A DNA stretch of 64,000 bases from Chloroflexota bacterium (GCA_002746795.1 PDQY01000099.1:1-64000); one strand, 5' to 3'; counted from the stretch's first letter, positions 1 through 10,082 are shown. Numbers and translations are program-made. The notes: generated by a model from the letters alone, not told the origin.

Positions 1-681
1 GGCTGTTACCTCGCTTATCAGGTTTACGGCTATGTGCGCTCCCTGAACGATCCGCGCAGCCAGGCATTTGTACAGTGGGCCACAAGCAGCAGCGCTGACC
101 GCAGCAGTCTGATTACGGTGCAGCGGGAGGCTTGCCCGGGCGCCCCTTTCATCTTGCCCGCAGATGGCTTCATTGGCCTGCTCTATGAAGACCCGCGTCC
201 CCCTTACTCCAAACGCCATCCCCACCAGGGCATCGACATCTTCAGTGACGCAGACCCGGGTATCTCGCCTGTTTATGCTGCTTATGAGGGCTATGTGACA
301 CGCCAGGAAGATTGGCGCAGTTCGCTCATCATTCGCGTACCCGATGATCCGCTCAACCCAGGAGAGCAAATCTGGCTCTACCATACCCACATGGCAGATC
401 GAGAAGGCAATGATTTCATTGAAGCGGCGTTTCCCCCAGGTACTCACGAGTTTTTTGTGGAGCAAGGCACGCTGCTGGGCTACACGGGTGATTACAACGG
501 CAATTCTGCCCGCAACGTGTGGGTGCATCTACATTTTTCCATCGTCAAGGATGATGGCAACGGCCGTTATCTCAACGAACTAGAATTCAACAACACGCTG
601 GATCCCACCCCATACCTCGGCCTACCACTCAACTACTACAATGCGTCGGCTGAGATGGCCTGTTTAGAAAAAGAATCATGA
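1..681 (+). CDS. M23-family (LytM-like) peptidase, 5' end truncated by window start
   Basis: Frame is open from base 1 (GCYLAYQVYGYVRSLND...); HQGIDIFSD and VWVHLHF motifs typical of M23 metallopeptidases. Confidence 0.75.
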   Translation, partial: GCYLAYQVYGYVRSLNDPRSQAFVQWATSSSADRSSLITVQREACPGAPFILPADGFIGLLYEDPRPPYSKRHPHQGIDIFSDADPGISPVYAAYEGYVTRQEDWRSSLIIRVPDDPLNPGEQIWLYHTHMADREGNDFIEAAFPPGTHEFFVEQGTLLGYTGDYNGNSARNVWVHLHFSIVKDDGNGRYLNELEFNNTLDPTPYLGLPLNYYNASAEMACLEKES

Positions 682-1499
682 AACGCCGTTCACGCTATCG
701 GGGGCTAACCCGTCACATTTCTGCCCACTGGCCAACTTACGCTTTCATGTATCTTGGTCTGGTGATGGTGCTCTTAGTGGCGGGCATCAGTTTACAAAAA
801 GGCTGGTTTTCTTTTGTCCCGCTCATGATAGCGTCAGGTATTATCCTGGTTTACTTTTTGGCAACATCCTTATGGGCAGCGCATCAACTCTATGACTTGG
901 ATGGCGTTCGCCCTTATGATGTGCTGTTTAACATGGGGCAAATCAAGGCTACAGATACGATTGTTGTCATCGATTTTGGCTTGCGAATCACACCGCTGCT
1001 GCTGCGCCGGCGTCTGACAACGGGCAAAATCATCACCGTGGATGTGTATAATCCGCAATGGACCACGGGGCAGGCTCTCATCCGCGCTCGCGCCAATGCC
1101 CCCCAACCACCCGAAGATCCGCGTCTGGTCTGGCAAAACGGCCGTTTCGACCTCCTCCCCCTACCTGACAACAGCGTCTCTTATGTGATGCTAGACCAAA
1201 TCCTCTCCCAATGTTGGCAAAAAGGAGACCGGCTGCGTCTGCTGCAAGAAGCACACCGCATCCTCACCCCAAACGGCCGTTTACTCATATCTGAACGAGT
1301 ACGCACCCAGACAAACTGGATCGTTCACGGTCTCGGAGGGATACATTTCCAACCAGTCGATGATTGGGTTAACACAATTCAAAAAGCAGGCTTTATGGTA
1401 CGCCGCCAGGAAAACCTGCAAGGGCTTGTTCACTGTTTCCGCGCCGATAAACCGTCCGGTTCCGAAGCCAGACAGTTGGCACTTGATCTGCCAATTTGA
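678..1499 (+). CDS. Membrane-anchored class I SAM-dependent methyltransferase
   Basis: Two N-terminal hydrophobic segments, then a methyltransferase-like fold (VVIDFGLRITPLLL...GKIITVDVY...LLPLPDNSVSYVMLDQILSQ); ATGA overlap with upstream CDS. Confidence 0.7.
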   Translation: MKRRSRYRGLTRHISAHWPTYAFMYLGLVMVLLVAGISLQKGWFSFVPLMIASGIILVYFLATSLWAAHQLYDLDGVRPYDVLFNMGQIKATDTIVVIDFGLRITPLLLRRRLTTGKIITVDVYNPQWTTGQALIRARANAPQPPEDPRLVWQNGRFDLLPLPDNSVSYVMLDQILSQCWQKGDRLRLLQEAHRILTPNGRLLISERVRTQTNWIVHGLGGIHFQPVDDWVNTIQKAGFMVRRQENLQGLVHCFRADKPSGSEARQLALDLPI

Positions 1500-1684
1500 C
1501 CGGCTGCCCGTGAACCGATTACTGACCAGCGAGCATGCCCCCCAAAATACGATTAACAAAGCGTATGAACCCATTCATGCCCCTTGACAGCCTTATGACC
1601 AGAGCCTTAAAATATTCCCATACAGACTTCCCCTCCTTCCTACCCTTTTTCGGAGTCTGAAAACTTTGCACTAAAACAACACAC

Positions 1685-2656
1685 ATGAACTATAAAGATT
1701 ACTATCAAATTCTTGGCGTTAGTAAAAAAGCAACTGACAAAGAAATCAAAAAAGCTTACCGTCGCTTAGCCCGTGAATACCACCCTGACACAAATCAAGG
1801 CGACAAACAAGCTGAAGAACGATTCAAAGAAATCAATGAAGCGTATGAAGTATTAGGTAACCCCGATAACCGCACCAAATATGACCAATTAGGCAGCAAT
1901 TACCACCGTTACCAACAAATGGGAGGCAATGCTGCTGATTTTGATTTTTCTCAATGGTTTGCCCAGGGTGGCACCCCTGGTGGTCAACACATCAACATGG
2001 ATTTGGGCGACCTCTTCGGAAGCGGTTTTGGCTCAACGCAAAGCGGCAGTTTCTCCGATTTCTTTAACGCCATTTTCGGCCAACAAACTGCAACACGGCA
2101 AGCACCCAGACAAGATTATTTTGGCCAGCAAACTGCATCTGCTGATATGGAACAAATTGTCACCATCTCCTTGGAAGAAGCCTTTCACGGCACCACCCGC
2201 TCATTTAGACAAAACGGAACCTCTTTCACTGCTAAAATTCCCCGAGGAGCCAAGAACGGCACCAAAATCCGACTTAAAGGAAAAGGAAACGTGACAGCCT
2301 ACGGTCAGGGTGATTTATTCCTGGTGGTGCAAGTGACCCCACACCATCTGTTCAAACGAGTGGGGAACAATCTAGAAGTGCGTGTGCCCGTGGATGTGGT
2401 AACGGCCGTTCTCGGAGGCAAAGTTGTCGTCCCCACCCTCACCGGTGACGTTACGCTCAAAATTCCAGCAGGCACTCAGAGTGGCCAAACCTTCCGTCTC
2501 AGCAAAAAAGGAATGCCTCATTTGCGACAGCCCAACAAAACAGGAGACATGATGGCAAAAATTGGTATCAGAATCCCCAAAGCGTTAACCCCAGAAGAAT
2601 TGGCTCTATACGAGAAGTTAGCAGCCATACACCCTGGAGAACCCGATACAGCATAA
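1685..2656 (+). CDS. J-domain co-chaperone (DnaJ/CbpA-like, no zinc finger)
   Basis: N-terminal J domain with HPD (EYHPDTNQGD), G/F-rich linker, DnaJ C-terminal domain. Confidence 0.9.
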   Translation: MNYKDYYQILGVSKKATDKEIKKAYRRLAREYHPDTNQGDKQAEERFKEINEAYEVLGNPDNRTKYDQLGSNYHRYQQMGGNAADFDFSQWFAQGGTPGGQHINMDLGDLFGSGFGSTQSGSFSDFFNAIFGQQTATRQAPRQDYFGQQTASADMEQIVTISLEEAFHGTTRSFRQNGTSFTAKIPRGAKNGTKIRLKGKGNVTAYGQGDLFLVVQVTPHHLFKRVGNNLEVRVPVDVVTAVLGGKVVVPTLTGDVTLKIPAGTQSGQTFRLSKKGMPHLRQPNKTGDMMAKIGIRIPKALTPEELALYEKLAAIHPGEPDTA

Positions 2657-2769
2657 ACCACGTCTCCCTTGCCTGTCAGTTGACCTCCGTCACGCGGCTA
2701 GACCCCCATTGGGCAATAAGCCAGTCCCACCCACACGGAGAGAACGGCCGTAGCAAGAATATATGCTCT

Positions 2770-2814
2770 CTCAACATTCACCTGTTGAGTTTTCGCTAGT
2801 TCCCACGAACTAGC
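2770..2814 (+). promoter_or_regulatory. Two consecutive perfect hairpins in the leader of the eRF1-like gene
   Basis: CTCAACA-ttcacc-TGTTGAG (2770-2789) and GCTAGTTC-ccac-GAACTAGC (2795-2814), about 43 nt upstream of ATG 2857. Confidence 0.55.
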
Positions 2815-2856
2815 CCTTACTATTGACCTCACATTTTTTAGTTTAGAGGAGGACAT

Positions 2857-3960
2857 ATGATTACCCAACAACAGTTGCAAGAATTGCTGTCTTACGATTC
2901 ACAAGGGAAATCGGTACTTAGCATCTACCTGGACACCGACAGTACCAGTGAGCCCATCGACACAATCAAACTTCGTGTGCGTGGCATGCTCAAGGAGGCA
3001 CAGCTGAACCAGGTTGAAGAGGTAAAAGCCATCGAGCAGTACCTCGACACCAGCTACGATTGGTCCAAGCCAGGTTTAGCCCTGTTTGCTAACCAGGATG
3101 GCACATTTTTCCGGGCATATCCATCAGCAATCACCTTCCGCAACCGAGTGCGCACCGGCCCCAGACCATATGTGAAACCATTGGCCAACCTATTCGATCA
3201 CTTTGCCCATTATGGCGTTATCCTGGCAGATAAAGTAGGCGCCCGATTCTTTGAATATCACCTGGGCGAACTGGTGATCACAGAAGGATTCATGGGTGAA
3301 GAAGTGCAAAAAGTGAAAAAAGGACGTGGCTCTTCGACAGTAGGCATGCGCGGAGGCCAAGGGGGCGGTCGTCACGAAGTGGAAGTAGTGCAGCGTAATC
3401 TGCGTGATGAAGCCCAGGCTGCTGACAACTTCTTTGCCAATCGTCCCATCCGTCGTTTGTTCTTAGGAGGCACGTCAGAAACAACCGGACAATTTAAGGA
3501 GCTGCTGTCGAAAAAGCTGCAATCATGTCTAGCGGGCACGTTTAACATTGCTATGACTGCCAACGAGCATGAGGTGCGGCAGCATACGATCAAACTTTTG
3601 GCTGAAGCCAATGCGGAACGAGAGAAAAAGCTGGTAAACAAGATGGTAGATATGCAAGCTGGCGGGGGAACGGCCGTTATCGGGCTGGATGATACGCTGC
3701 AAGCCGTGAGTGATAAAAAGGTGCAAACGCTGATCATCAGTGATGGCTATCGCGCCCCAGGTTACGTGGATGGCGAATCTGGCTTTGTGGTCGCCAACAT
3801 CGCCCGCAGCCCCATGAGTGAACAAGAACTCACCGAAGTCGAAGACATCGTTGATCTGGCAGTTTCGGCTGCCATCAGTCAAGGGGGACATGTAGAAATT
3901 GTAGCAGACAATCCCGTTCTCGAAGAAGCCGGGCGCATCGGAGCCATCCTCCGTTATTAG
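2857..3960 (+). CDS. Bacterial archaeo-eukaryotic release factor-like (baeRF/eRF1-like) protein
   Basis: SVLSIYLDTD start, eRF1-like domain order, and a GGQ tripeptide (GMRGGQGGGRHE); strong upstream RBS (gaggagg). Confidence 0.75.
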   Translation: MITQQQLQELLSYDSQGKSVLSIYLDTDSTSEPIDTIKLRVRGMLKEAQLNQVEEVKAIEQYLDTSYDWSKPGLALFANQDGTFFRAYPSAITFRNRVRTGPRPYVKPLANLFDHFAHYGVILADKVGARFFEYHLGELVITEGFMGEEVQKVKKGRGSSTVGMRGGQGGGRHEVEVVQRNLRDEAQAADNFFANRPIRRLFLGGTSETTGQFKELLSKKLQSCLAGTFNIAMTANEHEVRQHTIKLLAEANAEREKKLVNKMVDMQAGGGTAVIGLDDTLQAVSDKKVQTLIISDGYRAPGYVDGESGFVVANIARSPMSEQELTEVEDIVDLAVSAAISQGGHVEIVADNPVLEEAGRIGAILRY

Positions 3961-3970
3961 ATGATTGTTG

Positions 3971-4007
3971 AGGCCTTCGGGGCAGCTACAGCCTTGAAGG
4001 CCTTTTT
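3971..4007 (+). terminator. Rho-independent terminator
   Basis: AGGCCTTC...GAAGGCCT followed by TTTTT, just after the stop of 2857-3960. Confidence 0.8.
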
Positions 4008-4037
4008 CTTTGTCATACATATTGAGAGCTGCATCAA

Positions 4038-4844
4038 ATGATTAAATACATTGGCACTGTTAAAGAAATTGTTTCTTGGGAGCAATACATCAAAGTGGTG
4101 AATAATCCCAACTATGCAGAATGGGCCTTTCGTGGGCAGGCAAATGCATCATGGCCGCTTTGGCCAACCATTACCCGAGAATTACAAAACCGTAAGGTAA
4201 ATCCCCAATATTGGCAGCGCCAGGAACAACGAAATATTCGCATCTTTCAACGGAAAGCGATCCACTTTTTGCAAAAAATGCCTGATATTAATGACATTTT
4301 TCGCTGGATGGGTATCATGCAACATCATGGAGCCCCGACCCGGCTCCTTGATTTCACCTGGTCGCCTTACGTGGCCGCTTTTTTCGCGTTAGAATCTGCC
4401 ACCACCGATGCTGTCGTGTGGGCAGTCAACACGCTTAAAGTAGGCACTTATTGCTTTGGTCCCCAAATCCCAGAAGGGCAAGCGGTGCCAACCCCAGAAG
4501 AAGCGTTGGCATATTACGGGTTTGGCAATATGGACGATGTGGCCATTGGTGAACCATTCTTCAAAAATCAACGCCTGATTGCCCAATCAGGCACCTTCGC
4601 CTGTCCGTATGATCTGACACGGCCCATTGACAAAATCCTGGGCGGACAAGAAAATACAATTGCTAAATTTGTGCTGAAAGGGGCTGATTTACGCAAACAA
4701 GCATTGAATGAACTCTACCGCATGAACATCACCCAAGCCACCTTATTCCCAGACCTGGATGGTTTAGCCCGTTCCTTACGCCTGGAACTGGAAACCCATT
4801 ATCTCTACGACCCAACCATCGTCGATTTATACGCTGGAGGGTAG
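4038..4844 (+). CDS. FRG domain-containing protein
   Basis: WAFRGQANASWPLWPTITRE and MQHHGAPTRLLDFTWSPYVAAFFALE, hallmark FRG-domain motifs. Confidence 0.88.
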   Translation: MIKYIGTVKEIVSWEQYIKVVNNPNYAEWAFRGQANASWPLWPTITRELQNRKVNPQYWQRQEQRNIRIFQRKAIHFLQKMPDINDIFRWMGIMQHHGAPTRLLDFTWSPYVAAFFALESATTDAVVWAVNTLKVGTYCFGPQIPEGQAVPTPEEALAYYGFGNMDDVAIGEPFFKNQRLIAQSGTFACPYDLTRPIDKILGGQENTIAKFVLKGADLRKQALNELYRMNITQATLFPDLDGLARSLRLELETHYLYDPTIVDLYAGG

Positions 4845-4937
4845 CAACGGCCGTTTCCCGCCCCCCTTCATCTTCATCTAGACTCAGCCAGCGCTTGTCG
4901 TTGATAAGCATCTTTGCTGGTCAATTTGTATTGACTT

Positions 4938-6788
4938 TCATTTACCGGAATCAGCCAACGAAGAGAATTCCTCCTCCAGCTCAGCCTTAAACTGCATCTG
5001 ATAAAGCCGTGTGTAAAAGCCATGGGGATCTTCCAGCAAAGTTTCATGCGTGCCTTGCTCAACCACACACCCCTCATGCAACACCAGCACCCAATCTGCC
5101 TTGACAATGGTACTCAAGCGATGGGCGATGACAAAAGAGGTTCGTTTTTGCATCAGGTGATCCAACGCTTCTTGTACCAGGCTTTCACTTTCACTGTCCA
5201 ACGACGATGTCGCTTCATCCAAAATCAGGATGCGCGGGTCCTTGAGAATGGCTCGGGCGATGGCAACGCGCTGCCGCTGGCCACCACTAAGCTTAACGCC
5301 ACGTTCGCCCACCATTGTCTCGTAGCCCGCTGCTAAATCGTTGAGGATAAACTCATGCGCGTTGGCAGCCACAGCCGCAGCCTCCACTTCTTCACGAGTG
5401 GCATCTAAACGGCCGTAAAGGATATTGGCGTAGACGGTGTCAGAAAAGAGGATGGTTTCCTGCGGCACAATACCGATTTGCGCCCGTAAACTGTGTAAAT
5501 TCACTTCACGGATGTCATAGTTATCGATGAGGATACGGCCGTTATCAACATCCCAGAAGCGCGGAATCAAACTAATAAGCGTAGACTTGCCCGCTCCACT
5601 AGAACCAACCAAAGCCACCACCTGTCCCGGCTTGGCCACAAAGCTAATATGGTTTAAGACAGAAACGGCCGTTGTGTAGGCAAAACTCACATCCTCAAAT
5701 ATCACTTCACCCGTCACCGCCGGTAACTCAGGGGCACCAGCAGCCGACACAATGTCCGGTTCAGTGTCGAGCAAATCAAACAGTCGCTCGGTGGCGCCAA
5801 TCGCTCCCTGAAAACGCGCATACAAACCAGCCAACGTGGCAATCGGCGTCGCCACCAGCATCGTATACACCAGATAAGCCACCAGCCCGCCTGCCGTCAA
5901 CTGCCCTTGCATCACTTCATACGCCCCAAACCACAACGTAACCGTGATCGCGGCAAAGGCCATAAAGCCAATGATGGGGCCTAAAATGGCGTTGATTTTG
6001 GCACGACGCATCGCTGCCGCATACGTCTCGTCCACTTTTTGCGAAAAACGGCTGATTTCATATGCTTCCCGCGTGAAGGTTTTGACAATTCGAACCCCAG
6101 AAACCGTCTCTTCGACCACGTTAGCAGCTTGTGCCAGAGTATCCTGCACCGTTTTCGACGCTACGCGAATCTCCCTGCTTAACCTCACCATCGTCAGGGT
6201 GATAAAAGGCACACCGAGCAAAATGATCATCGTCAGCCGCCAATCAAGCCAAAACAGTAAAACCGCCGCCCCCATCAAAGTCAAAGCCTGACGTAACAAC
6301 GCCACTAAATCATCCGTGACGGCACTTTGAAGCTGCTGCACATCATTCGTGATGCGAGACACCACTTCGCCGGTGCGATGCTCCGTAAAATAGCGGAGAG
6401 ACAAGCTCTGCAAATGGATATACACCTGCACCCGAATGTCCGCCACTACGTTTTCGCCCACATAAGCCAGAGACAAACGGTTCACAAAACTGGCGACCGC
6501 TTGCAAAATAAACACCACAAACAGCCCCAAAGCCAACTGGTTAAGTCGAGGCAAGTTTTGGTCATCCAAAATCAAATCCACCAAATTCCGAATGACCAGG
6601 GGCAATATCAACCCCAGACCCACGCTAAACAACAACGCGATGATAGACACAACCATCCACACCCAATACGGACGCACATACTGCAATAAACGGCCGTAAG
6701 CGTTCACATCCTTACGCGATAGCCAGGTTATTTCCTTATCGAGATCTTGTTCATATTGGCGACCCATTCGCCGCATTCTTAGAGCCAT
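4938..6788 (-). CDS. ABC transporter, fused TMD-NBD (MsbA/LmrA type)
   Basis: Walker A GSSGAGKST, signature LSGGQRQR, Walker B ILILDEATSSLD, H-loop AHRLST; six-TM N-terminal half. Confidence 0.93.
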   Translation of the reverse strand: MALRMRRMGRQYEQDLDKEITWLSRKDVNAYGRLLQYVRPYWVWMVVSIIALLFSVGLGLILPLVIRNLVDLILDDQNLPRLNQLALGLFVVFILQAVASFVNRLSLAYVGENVVADIRVQVYIHLQSLSLRYFTEHRTGEVVSRITNDVQQLQSAVTDDLVALLRQALTLMGAAVLLFWLDWRLTMIILLGVPFITLTMVRLSREIRVASKTVQDTLAQAANVVEETVSGVRIVKTFTREAYEISRFSQKVDETYAAAMRRAKINAILGPIIGFMAFAAITVTLWFGAYEVMQGQLTAGGLVAYLVYTMLVATPIATLAGLYARFQGAIGATERLFDLLDTEPDIVSAAGAPELPAVTGEVIFEDVSFAYTTAVSVLNHISFVAKPGQVVALVGSSGAGKSTLISLIPRFWDVDNGRILIDNYDIREVNLHSLRAQIGIVPQETILFSDTVYANILYGRLDATREEVEAAAVAANAHEFILNDLAAGYETMVGERGVKLSGGQRQRVAIARAILKDPRILILDEATSSLDSESESLVQEALDHLMQKRTSFVIAHRLSTIVKADWVLVLHEGCVVEQGTHETLLEDPHGFYTRLYQMQFKAELEEEFSSLADSGK

Positions 6789-6905
6789 TTATTTCATCCT
6801 TAATTCGGTGATTCGCAAGCAGTGCGGTATACTGTTTCCAGTTCACTAGCTTTTCTTACGCTTTCAATGGAGAATAATACTCAACAATGTGGAGGTTGTC
6901 ATTTT

Positions 6906-7652
6906 ATGAGCCAACAAGAGAAGGTCGCCCTTTTTGTCACCTGCCTGGTGGATCAGATGATGCCAGAAGTGGGTATAAACACGGTGAAGCTATTGCGCCG
7001 TGCCGGTTACGAGGTCACTTTTCCGCCAGAACAAGTCTGTTGTGGACAACCCTTTTTTAACAGCGGCTTTCGTGAAGAGGCCAAAACGTTGGCGCGTGCA
7101 ACCATAGACACCCTTGCTGAAGAAACGGCCGTTGTCCTGCCCAGCGGCTCTTGCACCACCATGATTCGTCAGGAGTACCCCCACCTCTTTGAAGACGAAC
7201 CAAAGTATTACTATCGTGCCCTGCGCCTGGCAGCAAAAAGTTATGAACTAGGTGAGTTTCTCGTCAAAATAGCAGAATGGTCTCCGGCATCAATGGCACC
7301 TGAAAACGAAACAGCAGCAGACACCATCACCTATCACGACTCCTGCCACATGTGCCGCATATTAGGTCTCAAGGACGAGCCGCGCCAACTGCTCACCGAA
7401 GCAGGCTACCACATCGACGAAATGCCCGAATCTAACATCTGCTGCGGCTTTGGTGGCCTCTTCTCCGTGCGCATGAAAGAAGTCTCCAATGCCATGACAT
7501 CCAAAAAAGTAAACATGGCCAACGACACCACAGCCAAAACCCTGGTCACCTCCGATCCTGGCTGTCTCATGCAAATGCGGGGCATGCTGCCAGATGACAG
7601 CCCCCTTGAAATCGAGCATATTTCCACAATGTTAGAGAGAAAAACACGATGA
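6906..7652 (+). CDS. lutA: Lactate utilization protein A-like (CCG-domain Fe-S oxidoreductase subunit)
   Basis: VALFVTCLVDQMMPEVG, EQVCCGQPFFNSG and SNICCGFGGLFS CCG motifs; start chosen at ATG 6906 with GGAGG upstream; followed by lutB- and lutC-like genes. Confidence 0.9.
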   Translation: MSQQEKVALFVTCLVDQMMPEVGINTVKLLRRAGYEVTFPPEQVCCGQPFFNSGFREEAKTLARATIDTLAEETAVVLPSGSCTTMIRQEYPHLFEDEPKYYYRALRLAAKSYELGEFLVKIAEWSPASMAPENETAADTITYHDSCHMCRILGLKDEPRQLLTEAGYHIDEMPESNICCGFGGLFSVRMKEVSNAMTSKKVNMANDTTAKTLVTSDPGCLMQMRGMLPDDSPLEIEHISTMLERKTR

Positions 7653-9061
7653 GCGCTAAAGGTCACAGCTCCATTCCAGAATTTCGGCAAATGGCCACCA
7701 TCGCCATCAAAGATATTCGCTTAGCCACAACCCTTGAAGGTGCCACCGGACGTTTTCGTGAGCATCGTAGCCACGCCCTCGCTAACTATCCCCAAGCAGA
7801 AGCACTCCGCGATTACCTAAAAGGTGTTCGTGCGGCCACAATATCTAATCTCGCCGAACATCTGGAGACATTTGAACAGCGGGCAATGGAAGCTGGCGCA
7901 ACCGTTCATTGGGCTAAAGACGGAGCGGAAGCCAGCCAAATCGTGCTGGATATTGCGCAAAAACATAACATCACCCTTGCTGCCAAAAGCAAGTCGATGG
8001 CGACAGAAGAAATCAAGCTCAATGAAGTTTTACAAGAGGCGCATGTCCAGCCAGTGGAAACAGATTTGGGTGAATGGATCATCCAGCTTTCTGAAGAGCC
8101 TCCGTACCATATCATCGGCCCCGCCATTCATAAAACCCGAGAACAGGTTGCCAAATTATTTGAGCAGGAATCAGGGCAGCCGATGAATGCCAACGATATT
8201 CCAGCTCTCACGGAAGCGGCACGAGAAATACTGCGTGAGAAGTTTCTAGCCGCCGGTATGGGCATCAGCGGAGCAAACATCGGGGTGGCAGAAACAGGCA
8301 GCATCGTCATTGTAGCCAATGAAGGGAATGCCCGCATGGTGACCAGCGTCCCCAAAGTTCACGTGGCGGTGATGGGCATTGAGAAAATTGCGCCAAACTG
8401 GAACGCCGCTTCTGCCTGGCTCTCTTTGTTGGCTCGCAGTGCCACCGGGCAGTCACTTTCAATCTACACCACCATCCTTACCGGACCTGCCCGTGAACCG
8501 GATCCAGATGGACCGGCAGAAATGCATATTGTGTTGGTGGATAACGGCCGTTCCCAACTCCTGGGCACTCCCTATGAAGAAGTTCTACAATGCTTGCGCT
8601 GCGGTGCCTGTTTGAACATCTGCCCCGTCTACCGCGTGGCCGGCGGGCACGCCTATGGCAGCCCTTACAGCGGTCCCATTGGCGCTGTCGTGTCTCCCCT
8701 GCTCTTTGGCCTGGAAAACTACGAAGGACTGCCCCACGCCAGCACCCTCTGCGGCGCCTGTCGAGACGTGTGCCCGGTGCGCATCGATTTGCCACGCATG
8801 TTGCTAGAACTCCGCGCGGATCAAGTAAAACGTGGCCTTGTCAACCCCACGGATGCTTTAGGTGAACGCGCTGTCGCCTTCGCCATGAGCCATTCCCACC
8901 TGTGGCAGGTGGTCACCAGACTGGCTCGCTTGGGACAACGGCCGTTCCTCCACAACAACCAGCTTCAACTCCCCATCGACATCATCGGTGAACGCAAACC
9001 ACCCAAATTGCACAAGAAATCATTCCGGCAGATATGGCAAGATGGAGAAATTGACGATTAA
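7649..9061 (+). CDS. lutB: Lactate utilization protein B-like Fe-S protein
   Basis: LUD domain plus two 4Fe-4S motifs (CLRCGACLNICPVY, CGACRDVCPV); ATGA overlap with lutA-like gene. Confidence 0.92.
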   Translation: MSAKGHSSIPEFRQMATIAIKDIRLATTLEGATGRFREHRSHALANYPQAEALRDYLKGVRAATISNLAEHLETFEQRAMEAGATVHWAKDGAEASQIVLDIAQKHNITLAAKSKSMATEEIKLNEVLQEAHVQPVETDLGEWIIQLSEEPPYHIIGPAIHKTREQVAKLFEQESGQPMNANDIPALTEAAREILREKFLAAGMGISGANIGVAETGSIVIVANEGNARMVTSVPKVHVAVMGIEKIAPNWNAASAWLSLLARSATGQSLSIYTTILTGPAREPDPDGPAEMHIVLVDNGRSQLLGTPYEEVLQCLRCGACLNICPVYRVAGGHAYGSPYSGPIGAVVSPLLFGLENYEGLPHASTLCGACRDVCPVRIDLPRMLLELRADQVKRGLVNPTDALGERAVAFAMSHSHLWQVVTRLARLGQRPFLHNNQLQLPIDIIGERKPPKLHKKSFRQIWQDGEIDD

Positions 9062-9103
9062 CGATTTTAGATTGGGTAACCTCCAATCTGACACGGATTT
9101 ACC

Positions 9104-9736
9104 ATGACCACCTCAAGAAACTTAATTTTGAACCGCTTAAAAAACAACAGGCAGGCAGCTACATTACCCCAGCCGTGGCTAACGCACCGGCAATTTGACA
9201 ATTTGGCCGATCAATTTGAGAAAGCATTAACGGCCGTTCATGGTGAAGTGATCCGCGCCACAAGTTTGGAAACGGCCGTGGCTGCTCTAGGTGATTTACT
9301 GGCAGAACTTGGAGTGAAAACGGCCGTGGCAAATCACGAAGAACCATTAACCACTCTCCACCTCCCCACTCAATTCTCAAACATTCAATGGCACATCGTC
9401 TCGCAAACCGAAGGAAACTTGCGTCAGTTTTGCATCTCAGCTGATGTAGGCATTAGCAGCGGCGAAGCCGCTTTAGCCGAAACAGGCACAGTGATCATCC
9501 GTAGCGGAGCCGGCAAAAGCCGACTAGCCACCTTGCTACCTCCCATCCATATAGCACTCATCCCCACCAGCAAACTCACCACCGACCTCTTCACCTGGAA
9601 CGCAGCCCGCCACGCGCCTCCTCCCAGCAACATCACCCTTGTCAGTGGTCCCAGCAAAACGGCCGACATCGAACAAACAATGGCCATCGGGGTTCACGGC
9701 CCCAAACGCTTCATCGTCATCCTTTACGATAACTAA
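9104..9736 (+). CDS. lutC: Lactate utilization protein C-like (LUD domain)
   Basis: ISSGEAALAETGTVIIRSG and LPPIHIALIPTSKL typical of LUD/LutC; third gene of a lutABC order. Confidence 0.88.
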   Translation: MTTSRNLILNRLKNNRQAATLPQPWLTHRQFDNLADQFEKALTAVHGEVIRATSLETAVAALGDLLAELGVKTAVANHEEPLTTLHLPTQFSNIQWHIVSQTEGNLRQFCISADVGISSGEAALAETGTVIIRSGAGKSRLATLLPPIHIALIPTSKLTTDLFTWNAARHAPPPSNITLVSGPSKTADIEQTMAIGVHGPKRFIVILYDN

Positions 9737-9869
9737 AATCCACTGCCAACATTGGTCAACACAGAAAACAATAGTACGCAATCGCTATTTATCGAGGTTT
9801 ATAATGTTATCCAAAAATGTTTTCAAACATGCGGTTGCTTTTGTTTTTTTTGTTAATCATTAATTGGTA

Positions 9870-9898
9870 TTGACTTCACCCTCAACCTTTGCTAAAGT
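9870..9898 (+). promoter_or_regulatory. Predicted sigma70-type promoter (TTGACT-17 bp-TAAAGT)
   Basis: -35 TTGACT at 9870-9875, 17-bp spacer, -10-like TAAAGT at 9893-9898, upstream of a short ORF with RBS. Confidence 0.55.
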
Positions 9899-9947
9899 TA
9901 ACTCCGCGTTCTAACACGCAACAAATCTGAAAAGGAGCAAAAGACAC

Positions 9948-10055
9948 ATGATCTGCATGCAATTAAATGCCTATGAGTTCTTCAACTCCATCGCTGTTGA
10001 CGGCGATGTTTTAGCACATCGATGTGTCGTACCCGATCTACTTAACATAATCTAG
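9948..10055 (+). CDS. Short ORF, 35 aa (MICMQLNAYEFFNSIAVDGDVLAHRCVVPDLLNII)
   Basis: RBS-like AAAGGAG at 9931-9937, 10 nt before the ATG; promoter upstream and terminators downstream; too short for the supplied ORF track. Confidence 0.5.
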   Translation: MICMQLNAYEFFNSIAVDGDVLAHRCVVPDLLNII

Positions 10056-10082
10056 TCAAGTAGACTCCAAAAAAGAATGTCC

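Noticed and set aside
3529-4020. Long antisense ORFs in the track (e.g. 3529..4020 -, 12663..13106 -, 15628..16176 +, 19325..19996 +, 60460..61140 +)
   Set aside because: Each overlaps a gene with clear family motifs on the opposite strand; translations are low-complexity or unrecognisable, with no supporting RBS or context. Treated as spurious shadow ORFs.
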